This document shows positions 13,710 through 22,742 of a DNA stretch of 64,000 bases, piece after piece (within the stretch, counting starts at the first letter, position 1; each line of letters starts with the position of its first letter). Location of the stretch: positions 1 through 64,000 of the forward strand of contig NZ_JABGCL010000011.1 in assembly GCF_019800005.1 (NCBI RefSeq). Direction: 5' to 3'. Position numbers and translations under genes: made by a program. The notes below the pieces were generated by a model. It had not been told where the DNA came from, did not search any database, and saw only the letters and a list, made by a program, of their open reading frames with translations. This stretch comes from Geminicoccus harenae. Its GTDB lineage: Bacteria > Pseudomonadota > Alphaproteobacteria > Geminicoccales > Geminicoccaceae.

Positions 13710-14804
13710 CTACTGGATGGGCGCGAGCCGGGCCTTGAGGGCGGCCGGGTCGAGCGGCACGTCGCGCAGGACGGCACCGCGGGCACCCAGCGGCGCCAGT
13801 TCCGCACCGTCCACCATCACCTGCAGCCCGCCGGCATTGCCGGTCCACAGCGCCAGATCGGCCCGCTCGGGCAGGAGGAAGCGTTCGCCGGCCTCCATCA
13901 GGCGGCTGCGCGAGAAGGACCGGTCGGCCGACCGCACCTGGATCCAGGCGGGCTCGGTCGCCACCAGCACCACGCGCGCTTCCCCGGCGACCGCGGCACC
14001 CACCCCGGGATTGGGCCGGCCTTCGTCCGCCGCGATCGCTTCACCCGCTTGCGCGGCCTCGCCGGTTCCGGCGGGTGAAGCCGCGGCAGCCAGGGCCGCC
14101 GCGGGCTGCGGCGGCTCGGCCGCCACGCCTGCATCGGACGCCGGCGCTGCATGGGCGGGCACGGGTGCCGTGGCCGCCACGGCCAGCACCTCGGCCACAG
14201 ACGGCAGGTCCTGGACGGCGGGGGCCGGCGCTGCGGCGAGCGCCCGTTCCGGCACGGCCGGCCCGATGGGATCCGGCCGCAGCGGCGCTGGCGGCGGTTG
14301 CCGGACGGCGGACGGGGGATCGGGCGGCGACAGGTAGGGTGCCTCGGCGACCGCTTCCGGCGGTGCCTCGCCGCCCAGGCCCAGATAGGACCAGCCGCCA
14401 TAGCCGGCACCGGCCAGCACGAGCAGGGCCAGCGCCACGACCATGGTCGGCCGGCGTTCCTCGGCGGGGGGGACGCGGAAGGCCGGCGCTGCGGGCGCTG
14501 TCGGGGCGACGGGCACCGCACCCACGGCCTTCAGCCGCCGCACGAGCTTCTGGCCGTCCAGCCCCAGATGCTCGGCGTAGCTGCGCAGGAAGCCGTGGGC
14601 ATAGGGGATGCCGGGCAGGCGGGCATGATCGCCCTGCTCCAGCGCCAGGAGAAAAGCGGGCTTGATCCGCAGAAGATCGGCCACGTCGTAGAGGTCTTCG
14701 CCACGCTGCTCACGCAGGGCGCGAAGCTCCCGGCCGATCGACAGGGCAGCCGCCTCGCCGGGCGGGCCCGATCCCAGATGGGCGGAGGTGGATCCTGAAG
14801 CCAT
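13710..14804 (-). CDS. RodZ-like helix-turn-helix membrane protein (DUF4115)
   Basis: A 364-residue bitopic protein. A Cro/C1-type helix-turn-helix of the HTH_25 kind lies at about 22-95, one transmembrane segment at 120-141, then a long Ala/Pro-rich periplasmic linker and a C-terminal DUF4115 domain (about 285-355, starting WIQVRSADRS). RodZ links MreB filaments to the elongation machinery and keeps rod shape; this layout fits. The frame is open far upstream, but the ATG at 14804 begins the recognisable protein. It is next to ptsP, as in related genomes. Confidence 0.88.
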   Translation of the reverse strand: MASGSTSAHLGSGPPGEAAALSIGRELRALREQRGEDLYDVADLLRIKPAFLLALEQGDHARLPGIPYAHGFLRSYAEHLGLDGQKLVRRLKAVGAVPVAPTAPAAPAFRVPPAEERRPTMVVALALLVLAGAGYGGWSYLGLGGEAPPEAVAEAPYLSPPDPPSAVRQPPPAPLRPDPIGPAVPERALAAAPAPAVQDLPSVAEVLAVAATAPVPAHAAPASDAGVAAEPPQPAAALAAAASPAGTGEAAQAGEAIAADEGRPNPGVGAAVAGEARVVLVATEPAWIQVRSADRSFSRSRLMEAGERFLLPERADLALWTGNAGGLQVMVDGAELAPLGARGAVLRDVPLDPAALKARLAPIQ

Positions 14805-14917
14805 GGGTCGGGGTCGACCTCGGTCGCGCTGGAGGGGGTAGCTCTCCAGTAAAGATAGCAGAAAACCCCGAACGGTCCAAAGAAGCAGCCGATCCGGAAA
14901 TCGGCACCAAATACGCT

Positions 14918-17188
14918 TCAGGGGCGGTAGACACCCGGCGGCAACACTATGCCATGGTCCAGTGCATAGGCCTGCAGTCGCCCGCGCAGCGAATGGTCGG
15001 AAAGTTCCAGCAGTGTCGTCAGATAATCGTGCAGCGGGCCGATCTCGACCGAGCGGAGCATCGCCTTGACTGGCGCCAGGTCGGCCGCGGTCACGGACAG
15101 ATGGCGCACGCCCAGGCCGATCAGCGCCATCGCCTCGAGCGGCCGGCTGGCCATTTCGCCACATACCGACAGGCGCACGCCCGCCGCCCGGCAACGCTCC
15201 ACCAGGTCACGGATGAAGCTCAGGAGGCTGGGCGACAGCACGTCGTAGCGGTCGGTCAACTGCGGGTTGCCGCGGTCGGAGGCGTACAGGAACTGGAACA
15301 GGTCGTTGCTGCCGAGCGACACGAAGTCGACCCGGCGCAGGATCGCGGGGAGCTGCCAGAACAGGGCCGGCACCTCCATCATCACCCCGACCTGGAGCCG
15401 CTCGGGCCGCGGCAGCCCGTCCCGGTCCAGCCGGTCGAGCTCGCGGTCGACCAGGGCACGCGCCGCCTCGAACTCGGCCACCTCGGTGACCATCGGGAAC
15501 ATCACGCAGAGCGGCCGGCCGTTGGCGGCGCGCAGCAGTGCCCGCAACTGCTCGCGCAGCACGATCGGGCGGTCCAGCATCATCCGGATCGCCCGCCAGC
15601 CCATGGCCGGGTTCTCCTCGGTCGGCGTGCGCCAGTAGGGGAGCTGCTTGTCGCTGCCGACGTCCAGGGTGCGGAACAGGATCGGCAGGTCGCCCGCCTT
15701 TTCCATGATCGAGCGGTAATAGTCGGTCTGCGCCGGGAGATCCGGGTAGCGGCTCCGGTTCATGAAGGTGAGCTCGGTCCGGAACAGGCCGATGCCGTCC
15801 GCACCGCTCTCGTCGAGATGGGCGAGGTCTATCAGGAACGCCGCGTTCAGCGACAGGCTGATCGACACCCTGTCCAGGGTCACGGACGGCAGGCTGCGCT
15901 GGGTTTCCAGGATCCGGCGCCGCTCCTGCCGGATCATGATCGAGCTGAGGAAGGCCTGCTCGACATCCTCGGTCGGCCGCAGGAACAGATGGCCGTGGTC
16001 GCCGTCGATCGCGAGCAGGTCGCCCGGATCGGCCGCCGCCATCGCCCCGTCGACCCGGCCGAGCATCGGGATGTCCAGGGCCCGCGCCACGATGGTGACG
16101 TGCGCGGTGCGCGAGCCCTCCTCCAGCACGATGCCCTTGATCCTGCTGCGGTCGTACTCGATCAGGTCCGCGGCGGAGAGATTGCGCGCGATCAGGATCG
16201 TCTCGGCGGGCAGGTCGGACGGATCGTGGTGGAGGGCCTGGCCAGTGAGCTGCCGGAGCAGCCGGTTGGCGAGGTCGTCCAGGTCCTGCAGCCGCTCGCG
16301 GATATAGGGGTCGGCCACGTGGCCCAGCTTCAGCCGGGTCTCCTCCTGCACCCGCCGCACCGCCGCCTCGGCCGACAGCCCGGTCTCGACCGTCTCGCGG
16401 ATCCGGCGCACCCAGCCCGGGTCATGGGCGAACATCCGCAGCGCCTCGAACACGTCGCGATGCTCGCCGGAGCCCAGGTCCGGCCGCTCGACCAGCTCGT
16501 CCATGGATGCGCGGAACCGCGTCACCGCCAGGTCCAGCCGGTTCAGCTCGGTGCCGACGTTCTCGGCGATCAGCCGGTTGATGACGATCTGCGGCTCGTG
16601 CAGCCAGGCCCGGCCGATCGCGACCCCCTCGACCAGCCGGGTACCCTCCAGCCGGTAGGACTCCCGCCGGAGCCCGGCGATGTAGCCATAGACCTTGGGG
16701 TCGACCAGCCCGCCCGAGGCGAACATCTCGGCCAGCACCGTGCCGATGACCTCGAGCGCCTCGACCTCGTCGTCGGAATAATGCCGGGGTGCGCGGTTCT
16801 GGACGGTGAGGACGCCGGTGACCCGGCCCGAGCGCAGGAGCGGCACGCCCAGGAAGGAGTGGTAGATCTCCTCGCCGGTCTCCGGGAAATAGCGGAAGTT
16901 CGGGTGCGACTGGGCGTCCGCGGTGTTGACCACCTGCCCGGTCGCGGCGATCGAGCCGACCAGGCCCTCGCCCACCCGCATCCGCACGCGGTGGACCGCA
17001 CCCGGTGCCAAGCCCTCGGTGGCGAACAGCTCCAGGAGGTCGCCCGCGCGCTGGGCATAGACCGAGCAGACTTCCGCCACCATGTCGGTGGCGATCATGC
17101 GCACCACCCGATCCAGGCGCTCCTGCGGCTCGAGCGGGATGGCCGCAACCTCGATCAGCCGGCGCAGCAGCCGCCGCGAGCCCGCCAT
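14918..17188 (-). CDS. ptsP: Phosphoenolpyruvate-protein phosphotransferase PtsP (EI-Ntr)
   Basis: First enzyme of the nitrogen-related PTS: it takes phosphate from PEP and passes it to NPr and then EIIA-Ntr. From the chosen ATG it is 756 residues: a GAF domain (about 10-160, the glutamine/2-oxoglutarate sensing part), the EI N-terminal domain (about 175-295), the phospho-histidine H363 in SRTAHVTIVAR, and the PEP-binding barrel (about 410-700). A longer start at 17293 would overlap the preceding gene by 38 bases; neither start has a good Shine-Dalgarno, so the N-terminus is uncertain. The placement near lysC is typical for alphaproteobacteria. No NPr or EIIA-Ntr gene is in the window. Confidence 0.96.
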   Translation of the reverse strand: MAGSRRLLRRLIEVAAIPLEPQERLDRVVRMIATDMVAEVCSVYAQRAGDLLELFATEGLAPGAVHRVRMRVGEGLVGSIAATGQVVNTADAQSHPNFRYFPETGEEIYHSFLGVPLLRSGRVTGVLTVQNRAPRHYSDDEVEALEVIGTVLAEMFASGGLVDPKVYGYIAGLRRESYRLEGTRLVEGVAIGRAWLHEPQIVINRLIAENVGTELNRLDLAVTRFRASMDELVERPDLGSGEHRDVFEALRMFAHDPGWVRRIRETVETGLSAEAAVRRVQEETRLKLGHVADPYIRERLQDLDDLANRLLRQLTGQALHHDPSDLPAETILIARNLSAADLIEYDRSRIKGIVLEEGSRTAHVTIVARALDIPMLGRVDGAMAAADPGDLLAIDGDHGHLFLRPTEDVEQAFLSSIMIRQERRRILETQRSLPSVTLDRVSISLSLNAAFLIDLAHLDESGADGIGLFRTELTFMNRSRYPDLPAQTDYYRSIMEKAGDLPILFRTLDVGSDKQLPYWRTPTEENPAMGWRAIRMMLDRPIVLREQLRALLRAANGRPLCVMFPMVTEVAEFEAARALVDRELDRLDRDGLPRPERLQVGVMMEVPALFWQLPAILRRVDFVSLGSNDLFQFLYASDRGNPQLTDRYDVLSPSLLSFIRDLVERCRAAGVRLSVCGEMASRPLEAMALIGLGVRHLSVTAADLAPVKAMLRSVEIGPLHDYLTTLLELSDHSLRGRLQAYALDHGIVLPPGVYRP

Positions 17189-17255
17189 CTGGTCGTAGTT
17201 GCGCGGCTTGTCACCCACAGGGGGTTCGACCGCCCCGTGCCGCGGGGCCAAGGCG

Positions 17256-18305
17256 CTACTCCGCGGCCGCGGGCAAGGCACCCGCCGGCGCACGACGGGC
17301 CAGCGCCGCCTCGGTCTGCGCCACCAGTTCCGCCAGGATGTCCGCGACCGGCTCGACCGCCTTGACGAAGCCGACGCTCTGGCCGGCCATCAGCGAACCC
17401 TGCTCGACATCGCCCTCGACCACGGCGCGGCGCAAGGCACCCGCCCAGAAGCGCTCGATCTGGAGCGAGGCCTCCTCGAAGCTGGTCTCGCCGCGCCGGA
17501 AGCGGCCGATCACCTCCACCTGGGTCTCGGCGAACCGCTCGGTCCCGGTGTTCACCAGGCCTCGGACCGGGATCACCTTGAACTGCGGGTCGATCTGCAC
17601 CGAGGTTACCGCGTCGCGGGCGCTGGCTCGCACGAAGGCCTGCTTGAAGGCGGGATGGGCGACGGATTCCGTCGCGGCGGCAAAGCGGGTGCCCATCTGC
17701 ACGCCCGCGGCCCCCATGCACAGATAGGCCGCGATCATCTCGCCATGCCCGATCCCGCCGGCCACGAACACCGGCACATCGGTGATGAACGGCAGGATCT
17801 CCTGCGCCAGCACCGAGGTCGAGACCGGGCCGACATGGCCGCCCGCCTCGCTGCCCTCGATCACCAGGGCATCGGCGCCGGAGCGGACCAGCTTCTTGGC
17901 CAGCGCCAAAGTGGGGGCGAAGCAGACGAGCTTGGCCCCGCCCTGGCGGATCGCCTGGATCGTGTCCTTGTGCGGCAGCCCGCCGGCCAGGACGATGTGC
18001 GAGACCTTGCGGTCCAGGCAGACCTGGACGAGCTGCGCCAGGTCCGGGTGCATCACGATCAGGTTGACCCCGAACGGTGCGTCGGACAGGGCCTGGACCG
18101 CCTGTATCTCCTCGTCCAGCCGGTCCGGGGTCATCGCGCCGCAGGCCAGGACCCCGAAGGCGCCGGCCTGGCCCAGCGCCGTCACCAGGTTGCGCTCGCT
18201 CACCCAGGTCATGGCACCGCCGAGGAACGCCAGTTCACAGCCCAGGAACCGGCATCCCCGGGCGGAGGCGGCTGCCAGCAACGGATGGGAAGGGAGCATG
18301 GTCAC
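17256..18305 (-). CDS. Nitronate monooxygenase / 2-nitropropane dioxygenase-like flavoprotein
   Basis: A 349-residue FMN-dependent TIM-barrel protein. The FMN-phosphate and catalytic segment EGSEAGGHVG is at 150-159 and the second glycine motif AGGIGHG at 182-188. Such enzymes oxidise nitronates, and some relatives are FabK-type enoyl-ACP reductases; the GSEAGGHVG form favours the monooxygenase reading. It begins two bases after the lysC stop, so it is surely cotranscribed, and it separates lysC from ptsP, which usually lie together. Confidence 0.9.
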   Translation of the reverse strand: MTMLPSHPLLAAASARGCRFLGCELAFLGGAMTWVSERNLVTALGQAGAFGVLACGAMTPDRLDEEIQAVQALSDAPFGVNLIVMHPDLAQLVQVCLDRKVSHIVLAGGLPHKDTIQAIRQGGAKLVCFAPTLALAKKLVRSGADALVIEGSEAGGHVGPVSTSVLAQEILPFITDVPVFVAGGIGHGEMIAAYLCMGAAGVQMGTRFAAATESVAHPAFKQAFVRASARDAVTSVQIDPQFKVIPVRGLVNTGTERFAETQVEVIGRFRRGETSFEEASLQIERFWAGALRRAVVEGDVEQGSLMAGQSVGFVKAVEPVADILAELVAQTEAALARRAPAGALPAAAE

Positions 18306-18307
18306 TG

Positions 18308-19531
18308 TTATCCGGCATCCAGGCCATAGGCAGAATGGAGCGAGCGGATGGCAAGTTCCATGTAGTCGGCGCCGATCAGCACGCTGACCTTGATCTCGGA
18401 GGTCGAGATCGCCTGGATGTTGATGCCGCGCTCGGCGAGCGTGCGGAACATGGTGTGGGCGACGCCGGCATGGCTGCGCATGCCCACGCCCACCACCGAG
18501 ACCTTCACCACGTTGCCATCCGCGTCGATCCGCTCGATGCCGACGCTCTGCTTCAGCCCCTCGAGCAGCGCCTTGGCCCGGATCAGGTCGGCCTTGCCCA
18601 CGGTGAAGGTCATGGACGTGGTCGCCCCGTCGGAGGACACCGACTGGACGATCATGTCGACATTGATGTTGGCATCGGCCAGCGGCCCGAAGATCGCCGC
18701 GGCCACGCCCGGCTGGTCCGTGACACCGGCCAGGGTGATCTTCGCCTCGTCCTTGCTGTGCGCGATGCCGGTGACGATGTTGCTTTCCATGATCTCGTCC
18801 TCGCCGACCACCAGCGTGCCGGGCTTGTCTTCGAAGCTGGAACGTACCTGCACCCGGACCTGGTGCTGCATGGCGAGCGCCACGGAGCGGGTCTGCAGGA
18901 CCTTGGCGCCGAGCGAGGCCAGCTCCAGCATCTCCTCATAGGTGATCCGGTCGATCTTGCGCGCCTTGTCGCTGATCCGGGGATCGGTCGTGTAGACGCC
19001 GTCGACGTCGGTATAGATGTCGCAGCGGTCTGCCTTGACCGCCGCGGCGATCGCGACCGCCGAGGTGTCCGAGCCGCCACGGCCCAGCGTCGCGATCCGG
19101 CCGTCCGGCGAGATCCCCTGGAAGCCGGAGATCACCGCCACCTTCCCCTCGCCCAGCGTGCGCAGGAGGTTGTCCGGGGGCACGCTCTCGATTCGGGCCT
19201 TGGCATGACCGCCCTCGGTCACGAGCGGGACCTGCCAGCCCTGGAAGGAGCGGGCCTTCACGCCCAGCTGGTTGAGCGCCACCGCGAGCAGGCCGCTCGT
19301 CACCTGCTCGCCCGCGGCGACCACCGTGTCGTATTCGGCCGGGTCGAAATGGCCGGCGTCCAGCTCGTCCACCCACTTGACCAGCTGGTTGGTGGTCCCG
19401 GCCATGGCCGACACCACCACGGCTACCTGATGGCCGTCGTCCACCGCACGCTTGACCAGGCGTGCGACGTTCCGGATGCGGTCTGGATCGGCGACGGACG
19501 TGCCGCCATACTTCTGGACGAGCAGAGCCAA
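18308..19531 (-). CDS. lysC: Aspartate kinase
   Basis: Phosphorylates aspartate, the first step toward lysine, threonine, methionine and diaminopimelate. With the TTG at 19531 the protein is 407 residues and starts MALLVQKYGGTSV, the conserved kinase N-terminus; an ATG 15 codons upstream would add a tail not seen in the family. The kinase domain fills about 1-245, with FTVGK and ITLAG segments marking two C-terminal ACT domains for feedback by lysine and threonine. Divergent from ubiG, with 193 bases between. Confidence 0.97.
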   Translation of the reverse strand: MALLVQKYGGTSVADPDRIRNVARLVKRAVDDGHQVAVVVSAMAGTTNQLVKWVDELDAGHFDPAEYDTVVAAGEQVTSGLLAVALNQLGVKARSFQGWQVPLVTEGGHAKARIESVPPDNLLRTLGEGKVAVISGFQGISPDGRIATLGRGGSDTSAVAIAAAVKADRCDIYTDVDGVYTTDPRISDKARKIDRITYEEMLELASLGAKVLQTRSVALAMQHQVRVQVRSSFEDKPGTLVVGEDEIMESNIVTGIAHSKDEAKITLAGVTDQPGVAAAIFGPLADANINVDMIVQSVSSDGATTSMTFTVGKADLIRAKALLEGLKQSVGIERIDADGNVVKVSVVGVGMRSHAGVAHTMFRTLAERGINIQAISTSEIKVSVLIGADYMELAIRSLHSAYGLDAG

Positions 19532-19724
19532 GGATCGACGCTCTCGAGATGGGGTGGCGAAATGGGGCGGGAGCACCGGCCGCGCACGCGGAGCACGTCA
19601 TCCCACGATTGAATGGACGCGGTTCTCATACTGGCGGCGCTTGTCTACCACAAGCCCGGCCAGGGCGGCACGGGCGACCGCCGGGCCCGCTGGAAAGCCG
19701 GTGATCGCAAGCGTGAGGAAGAGC

Positions 19725-20570
19725 ATGGTCGGCAATGAAGAGCGCAAGGCGAAGCGCAGGCCGGCGGCCAGGTCGAAGCCGGCGGGGCAGAAGCCAGTCG
19801 GGCAGAAGCCGGGCAAGCAGGAGGCGGGCGGGCCGCGCCCGGATCCGGCGCTCGATCCACGCGAGGTCCAGAAGTTCGCGGCACTGGCCGACCAGTGGTG
19901 GGACCCGGCCGGGCCGATGGCGCCGCTCCATGCCATGAACCCCTGGCGCATCGGCGTGATCCGCGATGCGATCTGCCGGCAGTTCGGGGGCGACCCGGCC
20001 CAGCGCACCCCGCTGGTCGGGCGCAGCCTGCTCGACATCGGCTGCGGCGCCGGCCTCCTGTGCGAACCGATGGCGCGACTGGGTGCGGAGGTAACCGGGA
20101 TCGACCCGGCCGCCGAGGTGATCACCGCGGCCAGGCTCCATGCCGAGGAACAGGAACTGCGGATCGACTATCGCGAGGCCACGGTCGCGGACTTGGCTGC
20201 AGAGGACCGGCGCTTCGACGTGGTGACCGCGCTGGAGGTGGTCGAGCACGCGGAGGATCCCGAGCGGCTCGTCCAGGAGGCGGCCGCCTGCGTGGCCGAG
20301 GGCGGCCTGCTGGTCGTGTCCACCATCGCCCGCACCAACCGGGCCTGGCTGCAGGCGATCGTGGCGGCGGAATATCTGCTGCGCTGGTTGCCGGCCGGCA
20401 CCCATGACTGGCGCCGCTTCGTCCAGCCGTCGGAGCTGGCGCGCTGGGTGCGTGGCAGCGGGCTGGTCGTGCAGGAACTCCGCGGCGTCACCTGGGATGC
20501 GCGGACCGGGCGGTTCGTCGACGCGCCGCGGCCGGACGTGAACTACCTGCTGGTCGCAGCGCGCCTTTAA
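19725..20570 (+). CDS. ubiG: Ubiquinone biosynthesis O-methyltransferase UbiG
   Basis: Performs both O-methylations of ubiquinone synthesis. 281 residues; SAM motif I LLDIGCGAG at 102-110, the FDVVTALEVVEHAEDP segment near 165-180, and the C-terminal RPDVNYLLVAAR typical of UbiG. GAGGAAG before the ATG fixes the start. The first 45 residues are an extra basic, low-complexity stretch with repeated GQKP units that the family usually lacks; its role is unknown. A T-rich run begins right after the stop but has no convincing stem before it. Confidence 0.96.
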   Translation: MVGNEERKAKRRPAARSKPAGQKPVGQKPGKQEAGGPRPDPALDPREVQKFAALADQWWDPAGPMAPLHAMNPWRIGVIRDAICRQFGGDPAQRTPLVGRSLLDIGCGAGLLCEPMARLGAEVTGIDPAAEVITAARLHAEEQELRIDYREATVADLAAEDRRFDVVTALEVVEHAEDPERLVQEAAACVAEGGLLVVSTIARTNRAWLQAIVAAEYLLRWLPAGTHDWRRFVQPSELARWVRGSGLVVQELRGVTWDARTGRFVDAPRPDVNYLLVAARL

Positions 20571-20694
20571 CTTTTTTTCTCTGTGTTTCCGGAGAAAATG
20601 GAGCAATATTAACTATAGCACTTGCCAGCCTCCGCCGGCGGACATAAGCCAGCAAAGAACCAGAATGTCCGATCAATCGGGCACGGAGGTGCAG

Positions 20695-21141
20695 ATGTCC
20701 CGTCTATCTTGGGGCCGGCTGGCGGCCGCGTTCGCTCTCGTCCTCGGTACAGGCCAGGCCAGTACGGCATTGGCAGCCTGCAGCAAGGCGGATCTGGCCG
20801 GGCTGTGGCAGTACTATGTCATTACTTACCCGCCGGCACCTGCATCGATCTTCGCGCCGATCCGCGACCCCTACTGGCACAGCTGCACGTTCGCCATCAA
20901 ACCGGACGGAACGATCAACCCGCAGAACTCGGTGTGCACCGATCAGGCGGGCAAGCAGACCAAGGTATCCGGCTCGGTCGAGAACATCGGCGGCAGCACT
21001 TGCATCATCCATGGCTCCTACCAGCTGGGCAGCCTCCGGGTTTCCCTGACGCGCGGCGCCCTGTCCCGCGGCAAGGACCATATCGACGGGGCCGGCTCGT
21101 CCCCGGCGGGGTCCATCGTGTTCAACGCGACCAAGCTCTGA
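20695..21141 (+). CDS. Small secreted four-cysteine protein, paralogue A
   Basis: 148 residues with a clear signal peptide ending near ASTALA-AC. The mature part has four cysteines, which could form two disulfides, and a lipocalin-like GLWQ near its start. It aligns along its whole length with the next gene: A-A-C-S at the mature start, SCTF.IKP.G, a Ser-Cys pair near residue 110, RSKDH-type KDH.xG, and an ATKL C-terminus. GGAGG lies six bases before the ATG. I do not recognise the family. It should act in the periplasm or outside the cell. The 124 bases upstream are relatively AT-rich and probably hold the promoter. Confidence 0.8.
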   Translation: MSRLSWGRLAAAFALVLGTGQASTALAACSKADLAGLWQYYVITYPPAPASIFAPIRDPYWHSCTFAIKPDGTINPQNSVCTDQAGKQTKVSGSVENIGGSTCIIHGSYQLGSLRVSLTRGALSRGKDHIDGAGSSPAGSIVFNATKL

Positions 21142-21144
21142 CCT

Positions 21145-21180
21145 GCCGGCACCCGGGCGCGCTTCTGCCAGGGTGCCGGC
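21145..21180 (+). terminator. Hairpin between the two secreted paralogues
   Basis: A perfect 10-bp stem (GCCGGCACCC at 21145-21154 with its complement at 21171-21180) just after the stop of paralogue A. No T-tract follows, so it may attenuate rather than fully terminate transcription into paralogue B, or protect the upstream mRNA end. Confidence 0.4.
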
Positions 21181-21232
21181 CCCCGTGGGACACGCAGCGG
21201 TGCGCACTGACCGCTCAAGCGGAGAAAATCTG

Positions 21233-21661
21233 ATGTCGCGTCTGAACCGCCTGATCCGCGGCGCGGCTGGGGCCACCCTGGCGCTCGCCTGCCTGGCGCC
21301 GGCTGCCCCCGCCACAGCGGCCTGCAGCCAGAGTGATCTCGTCGGCACGTGGCAGGTCTTCTTCACCCACCACGTGGCCACGCCACCGTTCTGGATGAGT
21401 TGCACGTTCGAGATCAAGCCGACCGGCGCGTTCACGGCCGACCGCTCGACCTGTGCCGGCAGAGGCGGCACCAGCCGCAAGGCCTTCGGGGTGATCCAGC
21501 CGACCGCCGGCCAGTCCTGCACCTACAAGGGCTATGTCGTGGTCGGCGGCGTCCGCTTCGAGCTGACCCACGCCACGATGCGCCGGTCGAAGGATCACCT
21601 GAACGGCGTGGGCCTCCTCAGCAGCGACAGCCCGACGATCTACAGCGCGACCAAGCTCTAG
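21233..21661 (+). CDS. Small secreted four-cysteine protein, paralogue B
   Basis: 142 residues, tandem paralogue of the preceding gene. The signal peptide runs to about residue 30 (PATA-AC); the mature protein keeps four cysteines in the same places, a GTWQVF lipocalin-like motif, SCTFEIKP, RSKDHLNG and the C-terminal ATKL. The middle and the loop after GTWQ differ between the copies, as if the core fold were kept and surface loops had diverged. GGAG precedes the ATG. Its stop lies four bases from the stop of the convergent hydrolase gene. No family name can be given. Confidence 0.8.
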   Translation: MSRLNRLIRGAAGATLALACLAPAAPATAACSQSDLVGTWQVFFTHHVATPPFWMSCTFEIKPTGAFTADRSTCAGRGGTSRKAFGVIQPTAGQSCTYKGYVVVGGVRFELTHATMRRSKDHLNGVGLLSSDSPTIYSATKL

Positions 21662-21665
21662 ACAG

Positions 21666-22664
21666 TCACGGTCGTGGCGCCGATGGCCGCAGCGTCCTGC
21701 GGAAGAAGGCCACGACCTCGTCGTTGAGCCGCCGGTGGAAGGCTGCCCGGTCGAAGCCCGGCGCGTCGATGCAGACCATCGTCCAGACATCGGGCGCCGC
21801 GCTCTCCAGCCGGGGATCGCAGGGCCGCAGGAACGCGAAATGCCCGGCCTTCGCCACCAGGTGGAACTCGGGCACCGCCGGCAGCGACCAGCGGAGGAGC
21901 GCCATGTTGGTCCGGTACGGCACGACCCGGTCCTCCGCAGCGGCCCATAGCTGCACCGGCACGTCCACCTCCGCGAGCGCCGCCGCGTCGAAGCCGAAGC
22001 CGACCGCAGCCGCCACCGCAGCCCGGATGCGCGGGTCGTGGTGCCACGCGAGGTCCGTGCCGGCCGTGCCGGGCAAGGGCAGCCCGCCGATCCTGCACGC
22101 ATGCTCATCGGGGTGGCCGGCACAGTGGGCCGCGATCCGCTCCAGGTCCGGAACGGCGCCGACGGCCACCAGGGCGGTGAAGGCGCCGGCCGAGAAGCCG
22201 AAGATGCCGATGGCGCCAGGATCGATGCGATCCCGCCCGCTCCATGCGCCCAGCAGGTAGTCGAGCACCAGCCCCACCTGCCTTGGCCGCTCGACCATCC
22301 ACCGGGCGGGCGGGTAGCGCTCGTCCTCGCTGTGGTTGCCGGTATGCGCCGGTGCCGCGACGACGAATCCGGCCTCTGCCAGGGCCAGCGCCAGATCGGC
22401 ATGGCCGCCGATCCATCCGCCCGACCCGTGGGAGATGACCACCAGCGGCAGGCGGTCGCCGGCAATTGGGGCATCCGGCGCCAGCGCCTGCCGGACGGGG
22501 ATGTCGAGGTCGGCCGGGACCGCTGCGTCGCTCGGGTACCAGATGCCGACCTCGATCGCTGCATCCTGCGGGTCCGGAACCCGGACATGCTGGAAGCCCA
22601 CGGCCTGGGCTCCTCCGCCGGCCAGGACGAGCATGCAAGTGAGCATGATCGAACAGAGCTTCAT
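21666..22664 (-). CDS. Secreted alpha/beta hydrolase, dienelactone-hydrolase type
   Basis: 332 residues from an ATG preceded by GAGGAG. A signal peptide covers about 1-21 (ending GGAQA). The nucleophile elbow GFSAG places the serine at 158; an Asp in AAAEDRVVPY and a His in KAGHFAF near the C-terminus complete the triad. Length and the GIWYPSD / VVISHGSGG segments fit predicted dienelactone hydrolases and PAF-acetylhydrolase-like esterases. Substrate unknown. It is divergent from an AraC-type regulator that could control it. Confidence 0.85.
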   Translation of the reverse strand: MKLCSIMLTCMLVLAGGGAQAVGFQHVRVPDPQDAAIEVGIWYPSDAAVPADLDIPVRQALAPDAPIAGDRLPLVVISHGSGGWIGGHADLALALAEAGFVVAAPAHTGNHSEDERYPPARWMVERPRQVGLVLDYLLGAWSGRDRIDPGAIGIFGFSAGAFTALVAVGAVPDLERIAAHCAGHPDEHACRIGGLPLPGTAGTDLAWHHDPRIRAAVAAAVGFGFDAAALAEVDVPVQLWAAAEDRVVPYRTNMALLRWSLPAVPEFHLVAKAGHFAFLRPCDPRLESAAPDVWTMVCIDAPGFDRAAFHRRLNDEVVAFFRRTLRPSAPRP

Positions 22665-22742
22665 GGATTGCTTCTCCTCAGGCCACCTCTGCCGGTGGCA
22701 CATGGCGAGGAGACGATCCGTCCATCCGGGCGGCGACCTGTT

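Noticed and set aside
14954..17365. Long plus-strand open frame opposite ptsP
   Set aside because: Antisense shadow; no recognisable domain and no ribosome-binding site.
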